64,000 nucleotides of DNA from assembly GCF_003573695.1 (NCBI RefSeq), contig NC_039362.1:199246585-199310584 (forward strand), written 5' to 3'. Below are positions 1 to 11,712 of the stretch, one piece after another. The position numbers and the translations under genes were made by a program. The number at the start of each line of letters is the position of its first letter. Position 1 is the first letter of the stretch. The DNA comes from Papaver somniferum (lineage: Eukaryota; Streptophyta; Magnoliopsida; Ranunculales; Papaveraceae). The notes under the pieces are model-generated. The model saw only the letters and a program-made list of their open reading frames with translations, was not told the DNA's origin and made no database searches.

Positions 1-191
1 GTGGCTCCTGCTTTCCTTGTCTTGGATATTTGCATTTGGGCTTCTATATATAGTGTTTGTGAGGCCTAGTTAGCCACACTTGGCTAACTACATGAGCATA
101 TTAGGCCCAATAAACCATATTTAGCTAAAGATATGAGCTTTCCAGGCCTAAGTAAGCCCATTTTTGGTGTAAAAGTAATAGGGTACAAACA
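1..191 (-). mobile_element. Element A 3' LTR, U3 end only (partial)
   Basis: On the minus strand the LTR starts TGTTTGTACCC directly after a purine tract and runs off the window edge. A TATA-like CTATATATAG lies at 44-53. The other LTR region ends in CCATACAAACA, giving a matching TGTTTGTA/TACAAACA terminal repeat. Apart from that terminal repeat I could not align this stretch with the LTR copies at 7376-10025, so its assignment to element A rests on position. Confidence 0.55.
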
Positions 192-909
192 TCGCCCCTC
201 TTAATCCATAACTCGTTATGGGTTAAGAAGTTCGGTTTCCCCAATTCTGTTGGCAATTGGATTTGCTTCATTCTGGAGTGTTGCATAACTCGCCCCCAAG
301 AATGTAATGATTGTGATGGAGTGTTATATATCATGCCCCCAAATGGCTGAGCTAATATATAACTCGCCGCCAGTATTTCATGCTGCTTAATGCTCGTGCA
401 AGGGTGCACTTCCTTGCTGTATTTTTCTCGCACATGGAATGAGAAGTTGAGCTTCTCTGCTATCTTGAATTCGCGCAGGGAGCCAATCGTACTATTCAAG
501 ATGCGCGCAGAGTTGAGATGTGTACATTTCCACATGCCTGGACAAGTGAAAATGTTCTCCACATTTGATGGGGATACATTTGGGATAGGGTAAAAATGCT
601 CGAACCGTGCATTCACCCTATCTGCGAGGTGTCAGAGATGCTGCTGACAGTAGACTTGAACTGTACTGTTTTTCCATTTAGGAATGACTGCGGATTCGAA
701 CGTCCGCAGTATCTTATAAAACACGAACAATTTTGATAAAGTGTAGAATACCAAAATAATGTTGAATTAAATTTCTGAATAGAAATAACAAGATAAGTAC
801 ATACTTCTCGACAACAGCTTCCTCGTTAAAACCTTTGCGCGGAAAACCCAGTGGGATAAAACCATCATAAAGGAAAAAGAGTGCAGCGCAGCAGGATTTG
901 AAACTACTC
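192..909 (-). other. Element A 3' untranslated region with polypurine tract
   Basis: Non-coding stretch between the integrase stop (910-912) and the 3' LTR. The minus strand reads AAGAGGGGCGA at 192-202, immediately before the LTR start, which fits the polypurine tract that primes plus-strand DNA synthesis. Short open frames here on both strands look like chance. Nothing else recognised. Confidence 0.6.
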
Positions 910-2170
910 TTAATGATAAATCTTCTTCAAGTGGAACGAATTCCACGAATTCCATGGCTCACCATCTTGAGTACCGTCGAGGTTCCTTAGGTAGTAAGAG
1001 CCACGGGATGCTGTCATGTCCACTATGTATGGACCTTCCCATTTGCTCCGAGCTTCCCATAGTTCGGTTCCATTGTGGATGCTCGGGTTTTCTTCAAGAC
1101 ATATTCCCCTGGTTTGAATGACTGTTCTCTGACTTTACGATCATAGCTCAGCTTGATTGCCTGTTGGTATCAGAACAACTGCTGCAAGGCTGTTTCTCTT
1201 TATTCTTCAAGCAACTCTTTATCGAAAGCCAGTATGCTGTCGTTTTCCCCATATTTGATAGCACGAGTTTTGGTTGTCTTGAGATGTACCTCGGTGGGTA
1301 TGACTACCTCTGTCCCATAAGCTAGTGTAAATGGTGAAAATCCAGTGGATCTTTTTGGGGTCGTCCGATAGGACCATAAGACTCCAGGGAATTCTTCTGT
1401 CCATTTTCCCTTCGCCTTCTCCAGCCTTTTCTTGGGATTGTCCATAATAACGCGATTGGTCGCTTCCGCTTACCCGTTGCTCTGAGCATAGTAAGGAGAT
1501 GAGAAATTTTGGCGGATATTCAGGTTCTTGCAAAAGTCTTTGATCACCCCAGAATCGAACTGCTTCCCATTGTCTGATAATATCGCGTCTGGGATTCCAA
1601 ATCTGCAGACGATATTCTCCCATATGAACCTTTTCACATCATATATGGTAACGTGTACCAGTTCCACTGCTTCGACCCACTTGGTGAAATAATTAGTAGC
1701 GTCTAATACGAATTTAACGCCTCCAGGAGCTTTGGGAAGTGGTCCGACGATGTCTAGTCCCCACATAGAGAATGGCCAGGGACTAAAAACTGGATGCAAT
1801 TCGTTGGCGGGCCTTTTAGGAACTGAAGCGTGCTCTTGGCATGGCACGCATTTATGTGCGTATTCTTTAGCATCTTTCTGCATGTGTGGCCAGAAGTATC
1901 CCTGGGCAAGTATCATGTGAGAGAGACTGCGCCCTCCAGAATGGTTGCCACATATTCCTTCATGAGCCTCCGCCAATATCTGTTGCCCTTCTTCTGCTGA
2001 TATGCACCGCAAAAAAGGCTCCAAAGCTACAGGTTTGCGGTACAACTGTCCCTCGATCATTGAATATTTCCAAGAATTATTTTTCACCTTTGCAGCAAGT
2101 TTCTCATCTTCTGGGAGTTCATTGGTTGTCAAATACCGGATATAAGGTTGACGCCAGTCTGAAGCGTTTT
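910..2170 (-). pseudogene. Element A integrase (decayed)
   Basis: Integrase inserts the DNA copy into the host chromosome. Visible in order: the HHCC zinc-binding region (HEGICGNHSG to CVPCQEH), the catalytic core with the first Asp in GLDIVGP and the second in LSDNGKQF, the SNG that precedes the catalytic Glu region, and a C-terminal GPY module (KWEGPYIVD, about 1010-1060) ending at 910. Breaks: a TAA at 1467-1469 right after SNG, another stop near 1200, and a frame change before the GPY module. Domain order and motifs are seen directly; loss of function is inferred. Confidence 0.85.
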
Positions 2171-2339
2171 CAGCAGGATTTCCTGAATCATTTATCACTG
2201 GACTGTCAACATCCATATTGTTGTCAATGTTTTCAGTATCTCCCTGTGCTGATGTAGTTGCCCTCTCGCCCCCACTAGCGTGTTCGAGAGCCAGAACAAA
2301 GTGGCTATCAGAGATTCTAGGTAACTCTTGGAAATCCAC

Positions 2340-2790
2340 TACAACGAAACGGGTGGTATCAGTTTTGATTGCGGAAGCAAGATATGCTAAAGCATCTGCG
2401 TGCCTATTTTCCAACCGTGGTCGCTGCCCAATAAGAACTAGTCGAACTCATTTCCCATCTCTTTCATACGATCCAAATATAAGGCCATCCTTTCTTCCTT
2501 GGCTCTGTAGGTCCCCAGAAACTGGTTAACTACTAGCATGGAATCAGTTACCAGCTTCACGTTCTTCGCATCTAACTATTTGACAGCCTTTAAACCGATC
2601 ATTGCTTCTTCATATTCACCTTCATTGTTTGATGCTTGAAAACCCAATCTGGTCGCTTTTTCGATCCTCGAAACTTCGGGAGTAAAGATGACACATCCAA
2701 CTCCAGCTTCACCAAAATTTGATGACCCATAGGTAAATACCGTCCATAATGGTTCAGGTGCATCGACCTCCATTGCAGACTCACCCCCAG
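2340..2790 (-). pseudogene. Element A second RNase H (archaeal type)
   Basis: This is the extra RNase H typical of Tat-lineage elements, placed between the RT-linked RNase H and integrase. The start reads FTYGSSNFGEAG where the family has DGSSN, so the first catalytic Asp is now Tyr. The SNNEGEYEEAM motif keeps the Glu region. The frame stops near 2576 and resumes to the closing HADALAYLAS at about 2380-2410. The Asp-to-Tyr change alone would be expected to abolish catalysis. Confidence 0.8.
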
Positions 2791-3397
2791 TCTGATCAGT
2801 GGCTGACTCTATGGGTTTGAATAACTCCTCTTCTTCTCCGACAACCGTTTATATGTCGTCCACATGAAAATATGTTAGCAGTGAAGCCAGGGCGTGTCCC
2901 TTCTCTGCAGTTCTGGTTTCGTACTTGATTTCATACACCCCCAGAAAATTTGACCAGATGGCTAGTCGGCTGGAATCATCATCACGTTCCAGGATTCTCT
3001 TCAGCGGGTATTCTGAGTAGACTACGATCTGCCTTCCTTGGAAATAATGCTTGAGGCGACGAGATGAATGCAACAATGCAAATGCTATCTTATCAATTTT
3101 CTTGTACCGTGTTTCCGCCCCGTCAAAGATTTGCTGACGAAGTAAACATGCTTTTCATGTGGATCCGTAACAAACAACACTGCACTAACAGCGTTCTTCA
3201 TTGTAGCCAGATAAACTCCGATAGGTTGTCCAGTTTCTGGACTCACCAAAACTGGGGGAGTTGACAAATGTTCTCCGTTGCAGCCAGATAAACTCCGATA
3301 GGTTGTCCAGTTTTTGGACTCACCAAAACTGGAGGAGTTGACAAATATTGTTTGATCTCATCGAAAGCTTTTTCGCACTCATTCGTCCAACCAAAAT
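2791..3397 (-). pseudogene. Element A RT-linked RNase H (frameshifted)
   Basis: Follows RT and degrades RNA in the RNA-DNA hybrid. Recognisable pieces are STPPVLVSPETGQPIGVYLA, VYFVSKSLTG and a C-terminal connection ending LASLLTYFHVDDI. The frame is broken by a 77-bp tandem duplication (about 3194-3347), which repeats the STPPVLVSP stretch and is not a multiple of three. Further small breaks lie near 3076. Confidence 0.75.
3194..3347. repeat. 77-bp tandem duplication inside the A RNase H
   Basis: Two adjacent copies share a run starting with GCCAGATAAACTCCGATAGG and differ at a few sites. The offset is 77 bp, for example from 3203 to 3280. Because 77 is not divisible by three, the duplication shifts the reading frame, so it arose after, or as part of, the element's decay. 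Confidence 0.85.
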
Positions 3398-4424
3398 TCA
3401 CTGCTTTTTTAAAAACATCAAAGAATGGTTTGAATCGATCCGAAGAGCGTGAATGAAACAATTTAAAGATGATAATCGTCCCGCTAGCTTCTGGACCTCC
3501 TTCTTCATTCTTGGGTATGTCATCTCTCTGATGGCTCTGATTTGCTCCGGATTCGCCTCGATTCCTCTGTGCGTCATCAAGTATCCAAGGAACTTTCCCG
3601 ACGACAGCCCGAATGAACATTTTGCTGGATTGAGATTCATATGATATTTCCTCAAGATATCAAACGTCTTCTGCAGATCAAGAAAATGCGACTCCTTTTG
3701 CTCAGATTTCACTACCATATCTTCGATATATACTTCCATCCTCTTCCCAATCGGATCCTTGAACATATGGTCTACCAAATGCTGGTAGGTTTCCCCTGCG
3801 TTCTTTATCCCGAACGACATTACAGTATAGCAGTAAAATCCTCTGTCAGTCACAAACGCAGTATGCTCTTGATCTTCCTCGAACATAGGTATTTGGTTAT
3901 AGCCCGAAAAACCGTCCATGAATGACATTCTCCCATACCCTGAGGTTGCATCCACCAAATCTCTTATCCACGGTAGCGGGTACGGATCATTCGAACATGC
4001 TTTATTCAAATCAGTAAAATCGATACAGACACGAATTTTACCATTCTTCTTTGGAACGGGTACAAACATTATACAGTCAGGGAGGATACTGCACTAGTCG
4101 AATAAAGCCTTCTTCCAACATCTTTTAGACTTCTGCAGTAACTCCATCTTTTTTGCTTTGCGCCATATTCCTAATTTTCTGACGAACTGGATGGAACTTC
4201 TCATCGATATTTAGCTTGTGGCAGGCTACGTTCTGATCTATCCCAGGCATCTCATCAAAACTCCATGCGAAAACGTCGGTGTTTTCCCTTAGCAATGTAA
4301 TCAAACAATCACATTCGTGTGCAGGCAGATCTTCCCCTGCGAACGTTGTTTTGTGCTTATCATCTCCAATCTGGACCTCGATCAGTTTCTCAACTGTTGG
4401 GGGTTCAACTGCGTCCTCTCCCAT
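3398..4424 (-). pseudogene. Element A reverse transcriptase (damaged active site)
   Basis: The linker MPGIDQNVACHKLNI and the RT core are readable: PVPKKNGKIRVCIDFTDLNK, the FSGYNQI motif, and the active-site box, which reads YIEDM (residues 114-118 of the core frame) where this family normally has YVDDM or YIDDM. The first Asp of the pair is therefore Glu. A frame break separates linker and core near 4070-4124. The core ends with ANPEQIRAIREM and RLSSLNCFI before running out of frame. RT makes the DNA copy; this one is unlikely to be active. Confidence 0.85.
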
Positions 4425-4472
4425 ATATGATTCTGGAGGGAGAGGATTCTGTAATTGTTATTTCTTCTCGAC

Positions 4473-5042
4473 TCATATGATTTGGTTCCCACTAACTTCT
4501 GACTTATTGTACTCGTCCTTAGCACTCTCGTGACACTTGTGGGCGGCCATCTGGTCGCTCCTAACTTTCACGACTCCTTCAGGGGAAATAAACTTCAAAC
4601 ATTGATGATATGATGATGTGTTTGCACCGATATCATGAAACAAGTCTCGTCCTACAATCACATTGTAGGGAGCTCGACAATCAAGTAACAAGAAACTTCC
4701 TAAAACGGACTTGTCAGCCACTGTTATAGGTATCTTCACTTTTCCAATCGCCTTTGTAACTTCGCCACTGAAATCGATAATTGGATTTTCATCCTCCTCG
4801 ATCAAGTCGTGTGAGAGATTCATAGAGGAATAAGCTCCTGAAAACAGCACGCTCACTGAACTTCCTGTATCCACTAGAATCCGGTGTACACAAAACATGC
4901 CAATCCAAGCAGTTATAAAGATAGCATCATTGTGGGGGGCATACAAACCTATCATGTCTGCTTCATAGAACTCGATCTTCGTGCATCCAAGCTCCCGAAT
5001 TTCTGCTCCATTTACATTGACAAAATCGATATGATTAGTCAA
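4473..5042 (-). pseudogene. Element A retropepsin-like protease
   Basis: Open frame of 189 residues with the aspartic protease motif ILVDTGSSVSVLF (DTG at residues 58-60) and the downstream APYNVIVGRDLFHDIGA block typical of plant gypsy proteases. It lies between gag and RT as in other Tat elements. The catalytic Asp is intact; the frame is cut off from gag (stop near 5043) and from RT (near 4470). The start used is only the first Met of the open segment, not a real initiation site, since protease is normally part of a polyprotein. Confidence 0.8.
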
Positions 5043-5216
5043 GTATCATTCTTTAAACTGCCTAAGCTTTCTCCTGGTCTCATCTTCCGATGCCCTCCTG
5101 GTCATTGAATGGATCCTGGCGTGACTGACATTAATCACATGTGTTGTGCCAAACTGTCCAGGACCTTTCCCGAAACCCTTTTTCACGTACTCTTGTAGCT
5201 TTCCAGCGTCTATCAT

Positions 5217-7320
5217 TCACTGGACCTCGATCTCTAAAGAGTGACAATTCTCAATCATGTGACCATGGTCTTTATGAAAGTTGCAGTATTTGCTATTATC
5301 ACGTTTATCACGTGTCTCCGCTGGCAAAGGTCGATGGGGGATCAAGTCCTTGCCTATTTTCTCAAACAACTTTGTAAGGCGTATGTTCAATGGTGTCAGC
5401 TTCATATCATGATATTTCTGATATCATATTCCATTCGTTCACCTTGATTTTTCTCTCGAACTTCACCTCGATCGTTATGCTGTCCACTCGCACGGTTCTT
5501 TGACTTGTCTTTCTTCCCCTCATTTGGATGATTGGATGATCTGTTAACATCTCTCGTCTCTCGATCTTTGGAGTCATCCTCCACTCGAGCATATTCTTCT
5601 GCTCGATCATACAAATCTTCCAAAGTATTTGCTGGTCTCTTGACCAAGGAATCGTACATACAGGGGCGTAACTACATGATGACTAGGGATAGCTTAATCC
5701 AGCCACAACAAGCCAAAAACTATTTATTTTATAACCTATTTTGAGTTGGATCATTTTATGTGTGTCAATTTTATGGTTAAGCCAGCCCAGAAAAAGGATC
5801 AAGCCCTCCCCATACCCAATGTCCAGTTCCGCCACTGCGTACACATCCCTTTGATCATACTGGTATGCCTGTTTGTAAGCCGCGATGACGAATTGATCGT
5901 TGGCACCATCCACATCGGCCACCTCTTGCTTGAAGCGTCGAGTAAATTGTCTGATGCTTTCCTACTTCCGAATTGCCAGAAGGAACAATGTGTGACATCC
6001 CTTCCGATCACGTATGTTGTATTTCTAGTGAGCACAGATTTCGTCAACAAGCTTATGGTAAGTCCCGATCGACTGTGTCGGTAGCTGATTGAACCACTTT
6101 ACTGCTCCACCAGTCAGTGACGGTGGAAACATATTGCACATCAACTCATCGATGTACTGCCACAGAGTCATGGCAGTTTCATAGTGTAAAACATGCTGAT
6201 CTGGATCATCTGTTTTCTCATCGAATTCTGGCAGCTTGGGAACTTGAAAATTCATTGGCGGTCGGAACTCTCTGATGTTCAGTTTGAAAGGAGCTCCTGC
6301 GGTTCGATGCAACCTGTCTATCTTTTCCTCTCTGCAGCGCTTTTTTGACATTACCTTCTCGATCATCTTGCAAAGGCGAGCATATGCAATTGCGCTTATG
6401 TCGCTATCAGAGGTATGGTCTTCCTACTCATCATCTCGGTTCTCTAGAATATGATCTTTAGATCTCATTGTTTTCCTTTGGGGTATAGTGGGCTCTCTTC
6501 TAGCTATGCCTTGCTCCGAACGAGCATAGTAATCGGGCGAAAATTCTCTCTCATCGTGCCGATCTCAAACCTCATCTTCATCACTCCTGAGATATTTTTA
6601 ATGGGTGATGGTTCTGGTCGCACTTTGCTGAGTTTCATCTGGCCGGGTCCCTGCTCGTCGGGGTCGTACATGCCTTCGTTTAGGTAGATCTCCAGTGGCC
6701 AACAAATTTTTCTTTGGCCGATCAAGATCGATCACTTCTCTGTTTCATTCTGCAGCTTGCGGGCTAACTTGAATTCCAAGGCGGTGCCATACAACCTACC
6801 CCTCTGGTTGTTCAGATTACCAGACCTAGGTCGAGACTGGTTTTCACATTCTAATCTCAAGAGAGCGTTCTCCTTCTCCAACTCGTTCAACCGATTGAGT
6901 AACAGTTATTCCTATGTAATAGGAGTCGCGGTGCGGCTATCTTGCAGGTCCGGTCAATCATCATTCCTCCTAGACAGGCTTCCGAACACATGCCCTATGT
7001 TTCCTCGAACTTGTGGGGTTTTCCCCATCAACATCCATTCCTACGTTATCGATCACTGGTTGTTTTTCCCTTCTCCGATTTAGATCTGGAGTTTTGTCAC
7101 AGAAACGATCTCGATCTCGTCCACGATTCAGGGCTCTATTATGAGCATGATCACGATCTAGGGCTCTGTCATGAGTATGATTTTGACCCTGTCTGTTTCC
7201 AATGGGTACTGTTGGAGCTGACTGAACCTCAATTTCGTGCCTTTCAGCTTCGCGTCTCCTGCGCTGTTGGGAATCGCTAACAGAATCGGCCCTTCGTTCA
7301 GTCTGTCTGACTACTGCCAT
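5217..7320 (-). pseudogene. Element A gag, interrupted by a MITE
   Basis: Gag forms the virus-like particle. The ATG at 7318-7320 lies 40 bp inside the primer site. Residues 1-116 are Arg/His/Asp-rich. The conserved gag domain is at 6025-6366 (PKLPEFDEKTDDPDQHVLHY, then GGAVKWFNQLP). After the MITE, KRPANTLEDLYDRAEEYARV and a histidine-rich C-N-F-H-K-D-H-G-H...C knuckle-like motif (about 5240-5290) follow. The segments are in different frames with several stops. The 177-bp insertion at 5661-5837 is precise and flanked by an 8-bp duplication. Confidence 0.8.
5661..5837. mobile_element. hAT-like MITE in element A gag
   Basis: 177 bp beginning CAGGGGCGTAACTACATG and ending AGTTCCGCCACTG, which read inward give imperfect terminal inverted repeats (CAGGGGCGTAACT against CAGTGGCGGAACT). 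The flanks CGTACATA (5653-5660) and CGTACACA (5838-5845) form an 8-bp target duplication with one mismatch, the length typical of hAT transposons. It has no coding capacity. One copy of the duplication joins the gag frame on both sides without a gap, which confirms both borders. Confidence 0.85.
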
Positions 7321-9923
7321 AACTCAATTTGGTAAAACACGATTATCTTTTCTCGAAAACCTTGGTCGGCGCCAATGTTTGTATGGTAAAATTACGTCTA
7401 CCCCAAACACGTTTTTGGTGATGATTTTGTCGAAGATTGATCCGCTGCTTTAATCTCCAATTGAACAGTGTAGGGGGTACCTGCAAAAAAACCTCCGATG
7501 ATAAAGTTAGACAGATTTTTTCATAGGAGATTTTGTGTGGAAGATTGCTTACCCTCTAGGGTTGTAAACCCATCTATATATATTCTGTCAATTTAGGTCT
7601 TTACTCTAATTTCGAGGTAACATAAATTGTATTAACTTCCCTGCATGCCACCTGCCATAAATTGTACAACTGTCCTTGCATGCCTCCTGCATAAATTGTA
7701 TATAATTGACCATGCATAAATTGTGTAACTGACCCTGCATGCCTTCTAGAATATTCCAGAATATTTCATTGGTCAACAAAACCTTCCAGAAACTATCTCT
7801 AGAGTTATGGGATTAACCAAGGATGAGGCATCATTAGTAAAGCCCAATCAAACGGGTGCAAAATGCAAAAGCTTATACAATGGGGCGTAGATAACCAAAG
7901 GTGTAAAAGAAGTTGGTGTAAGCATACGGGGAGTAAACATCCACAGGCAAGACAAACTTGGGCTAAAATATCCCAAAGCCTCGGCTCGACTTGACTTGGC
8001 TAGCGGCTCGGCTCATCTGGGTGTAATCATCCTCCAATGCAAACAGAGTGGGGTGGAAATATCTGAAGCCGTATAACAATAAAACAACACGAAGCACATG
8101 ATCATACTTGGCCGCCGACGACTTGTTGCTGCTGCCGTCGCCGGAGATGGAAACTGTCTCCTGCGCTGTTGGGAATCGCTAACATAATCGGCCCTTCGTG
8201 CAGTCTGTCTGACTACTGCCATAACTCTATTTGGTAAAACACAATTATATTTTATCGAAAACCTTGGTCGGCGCCAATGTTTGTATGGCAAAATTATTTC
8301 TACCCAAACACGGTTTTGGTGATGATTTTGTCGAAGATCGATCCGCTGTTTTAATCTCCAATTGAACAGTGTAGGGGGGGTACCTGCAAAAAACCCTCCG
8401 ATGATAAAATTAGACAGAGTTTTTCATAGGAGATTTTGTGTGGAAGATTGCTTACCCTCTATGGTTGTAAACCCATCTATATATATTCTGTCAATTTAGG
8501 TCTTTACTCTAATTTCAAGGTAACATAAATTGTATTAACTTCCCTGCATGCCACCTACCATAAATTGTATAACTGTCCTTGCATGCCTCCTGCATAAATT
8601 GTATATAATTGACCATGTATAAATTGTGTAACTGACCCTGCATGCCTTCTGGAATATTCCAGAATATTTCATTGGTCAACAAAACCTTCCAGAAACTATC
8701 TCTAGAGTTATGGGATTAACCAAGGATGAGGCATCATTAGTAAAGCCTAATCAAACGGGTGCAAAATGCAAAAGCTTATACAATGGGGCGTAGATAACCA
8801 AAGGTGTAAAAGAAGTTGGTGTAAGCATACGGGGCGTAAACATCCACAGGCAAGACAAACTTGGGCTAAAAGATCCCAAAGCCTCGGCTCGACTTGACTT
8901 GGCTAGCGGCTCGGCTCATCTGGGTGTAATCATCCTCCAATGCAAACAGAGTGGGGTGGAAATATCTGAAGCCGTATAACAATAAAATAACGCGAAGCAC
9001 AGGATCATACTTGGCCGTCGACGACTTGTTGCTGCTGCCGTCGCCGGAGATGGAAACTGTCTCCTGCGCTGTTGGGAATCACTAACATAATCGGCCCTTC
9101 GTGCAGTCTGTCTGACTACTTCCATAACTCTATTTGGTAAAACACAATTATATTTTCTCGAAAACCTTGGTCGGCGCCAATATTTGTATGGCAAAATTAT
9201 TTCTACCCAAACACGGTTTTGGTGATGATTTTGTCGAAGATCGATCCGCTGTTTTAATCTCCAATTGAACAGTGTAGGGGGGGTACCTGCAAAAAACCCT
9301 CCGATAATAAAATTAGACAGAGTTTTTCATAGGAGATTTTGTGTGGAAGATTGCTTACCCTCTAGGGTTGTAAACCCATCTATATACATATTCTGTCAAT
9401 TTAGGTCTTTACTCTAATTTCAAGGTAACATAAATTGTATTAACTTCCCTGCATGCCACCTACCATAAATTGTATAACTGTCCTTGCATGCCTCCTGCAT
9501 AAATTGTATATAATTGACCCTGCATAAATTGTGTAACTGACCCTGCATGCCTTCTGGAATATTCCAGAATATTTCATTGGTCAACAAAACCTTCCAGAAA
9601 CTATCTCTAGAGTTATGGGATTAACCAAGGATGAGGCATCATTAGTCAAGCCCAAGCAAATGGGTGTAAAAGAAATGGGTGTAAGCATACGGGGTGTAAA
9701 CATCCACAGGAAAACAAACTTGGGCTGAAATATCCCAAATCCTCGGCTCGGCTTGTCTCGTCTCAACTGGCTGACTCGTATCAGCTGGGTGTAATCATCC
9801 TCCAATGCAAACAAATTGGGGTGGAAATATTCGAAGCCGTATAACAATAAAACAACGCGAAGCACAGGATCAGACTTGGCCGCCGACGACCTTCTGTGGT
9901 TGCCGTCGTCGGAGATGGAAACT
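7254..9923 (-). repeat. Three tandem copies of a 902-bp LTR/PBS/gag-start segment
   Basis: The words GTCTCCTGCGCTG (gag), GCGCCAA (primer site) and GTATGG (LTR end) recur at 902- and 903-bp spacing: gag junctions at 7254, 8156 and 9059, primer sites at about 7371, 8273 and 9176. Each unit holds the first 70 bp of gag, the primer site and most of an LTR; at each inner junction LTR sequence ending GGAGATGGAAACT is fused to gag GTCTCCTGCG. The third copy has lost about 40 bp. Copies differ by scattered substitutions, so the event is not recent. Only the outermost copy continues past GGAGATGGAAACT into further LTR-side sequence. Confidence 0.9.
7360..7375 (-). promoter_or_regulatory. Element A primer binding site
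   Basis: Minus strand TTGGCGCCGACCAAGG directly follows the LTR end (TACAAACA). The TGGCGCC start is the usual opening of tRNA-Asp type sites, but the rest departs from it. The site is repeated at about 8262-8277 and 9165-9180 in the tandem copies. Confidence 0.6.
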
Positions 9924-10025
9924 ACGCGCGGAGAAGATGATTGTTACCGGCGTGCTGACGTCATGCTGACGCTACGACGGAGAATGCTGACGGTGGTAAC
10001 GTTAACGGAATATTCGTGGAATATA
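7376..10025 (-). mobile_element. Element A 5' LTR region (tandem, outer end undefined)
   Basis: LTR sequence starting at the inner end TGTTTGTATGG (plus strand), with a TATA-like stretch on the minus strand at about 7575-7582. Repeats of the same LTR start at 8278 and 9181. Beyond 9924 the outermost copy runs into a TGACG-rich stretch up to the ATATA target of the E1/E2 array. No outer terminus matching the 3' LTR start was found. Confidence 0.6.
10021..10025. other. Target duplication ATATA, left copy (E1/E2 array)
   Basis: ATATA lies directly before the TGATG start at 10026 and again at 37748-37752 directly after the ATCA end at 37747. This 5-bp direct repeat bounds the whole 27.7-kb tandem element with its nested insertions. 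Confidence 0.85.
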
Positions 10026-11712
10026 TGATGTGCGTCGTAACCACAACAAATTAGTGAATATTTTTCTACTCAATTAACAAGTAATATGGTGGTAGTTAAG
10101 TTCGTGCCCACGAGGAGCAAGAGGTTTTAGTTGTCTTATAATGTCACAAAGGGGGGTTTTGGATTAAGATTTTAAAAGCAAAAGAAAGTAAATAAAACAA
10201 TTAAAAGATAAAGGAAATCAATAAGAGAAATACGATCAAGGAATCCTTCTTCGTTGCAAAACAATGAGTCAAGTTATGTTCTTTTCCACTTTTTATTAGT
10301 CACAGATTATCACCAACCGTAATATAGCAGGTTCGCTTAGCTAACCCCAAATTTCCTCGTTTCACTGAGTAACAAGTCCGCTTAGTTATCAGATTATATT
10401 CAAAAGAACCACCTTGAGGTTCGCTTACAAGGTGTAATTCCCCGAACGCATTAAGATTTGTGAATTTAGGTTTATTACTAGTAGTTAAACTCGGTTCGTT
10501 TGGTCCACTTTATAGCGTTGTTTTCACACACAATTGCTCCACAGAATCCCTCTGCAAGGTCTCGTGTTTTCTACTTGTGTAAAGAGTCAATAAACGACTA
10601 CTTATCCCCTAACTTTCACTAGCTTTAGGCTGAGTTAACAAATCGATTTAGCATGCATTCTAAATAACCTATCAATCAACCATGAATGCATAAATATTAC
10701 TATTAGTAAAAACAAACGATAATCATGTGAAAACTTCAAAGTAGATTTAAAACAAAACTCAAAACATGTCAAGAACTAGGAATTCATCCTCAACCAATAA
10801 GAAAATTAGCTACTCATGCTAAGGAGTTCACACAAAGAATAAAGAAAAGAGAAGTGTTGTGTGTGTAGAGGTGTGTAAAAGATGTGTAGAGAACTTCTCT
10901 ATTTATAGGCTTCAATTTGCTTGCAATCCTCTTAGAAATAGATTCCCTTTCCTTAAGCAATTCAATTTCCAAGTTCAAGTCTTTATCAAATCCTCCATCT
11001 TCTCTTTCCAAATCCAAGCTCAATTCTTCATCCAATTCTAAGCCCAAGTCTTCACCTATGAGTCTAGAATACTCTTCACAAAATTCTGCAACTTTGGGTA
11101 GCCTGAAAAGTTCTGGGGATCACCGGAATCCGGCCAGAAATTTACCCTCGGCCACTGGAATAGTTCTGTCATCGTTCGTTAACAATAACTGTCAAACTAA
11201 CAGTCATCGTTAGTCAACAGGTCAAGGTCTGAGAGTCATCCACTGAGTTAGATGATCTGAGTCTATCTTACTGATCTTACTCACGATTTGGATTGGTCAT
11301 CGGAGGCAACGAGTTGACTCGTCGGAGTAGAAAATCCGACAGAGTCTCCTTTGTTTTCGGGGCATTTCCAGGCCAATTTCAGGCCGATTTAATGTCTTCT
11401 CCTGTTAACAATCCTAACATACATATAATGCCACAAACTGCCATCAGTTAGTTCACTCCTGCTACTGCAACTATCTCAACATACAGTCACCAGCAACCAC
11501 CCTTTTCTACGGATTCAACTAACAGCAAATGAGCTTATCAATATCTCCATTCTCGACCACCACCTTCTTGTTCTGAATCTGACCTAAGACTATTTCATCA
11601 ACAATATCAATATCTCTTCTTGACTCACTGCAGCTCAGTCCCATTTTTCATTAGAAATCAATTCAACAGCATCATCAACACAACACTTGTTTTGCAGCTC
11701 AAACAAGCATCA
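10026..11712 (-). mobile_element. E1 3' LTR, first part
   Basis: Starts TGATGTGCG on the plus strand, homologous to the LTR starts at 23817, 29671 and 35280. A minus-strand TATA box TATAAATA lies at 10900-10907. Interrupted after 11712 by element C; the CATCA at 11708-11712 is the left copy of its target duplication. Confidence 0.85.

Larger units (their letters stand above)
1..10025 (-). mobile_element. Element A: decayed Ty3/gypsy Tat-like LTR retrotransposon
   Basis: Read on the minus strand the order is LTR region, primer site, gag, protease, RT, RNase H, second RNase H, integrase, purine tract, LTR. The second (archaeal-type) RNase H between RT-RNase H and integrase is the known mark of the Tat lineage. 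The element is inactive: every domain has stops, frameshifts or lost catalytic residues, a MITE interrupts gag, and the 5' LTR region is rearranged. The left LTR is cut by the window edge. The 5' LTR has no recognisable outer end; at 10026 the E1/E2 array begins, so the true boundary may lie beyond 37752. Confidence 0.85.

Noticed and set aside
10814..11047. Acidic minus-strand frame (LELDEELSLDLERE...) conserved in three E1/E2 LTRs (also 30459-30692 and 36060-36299)
   Set aside because: It has no ATG start, runs across the LTR TATA box, and its conservation equals that of the surrounding LTR.
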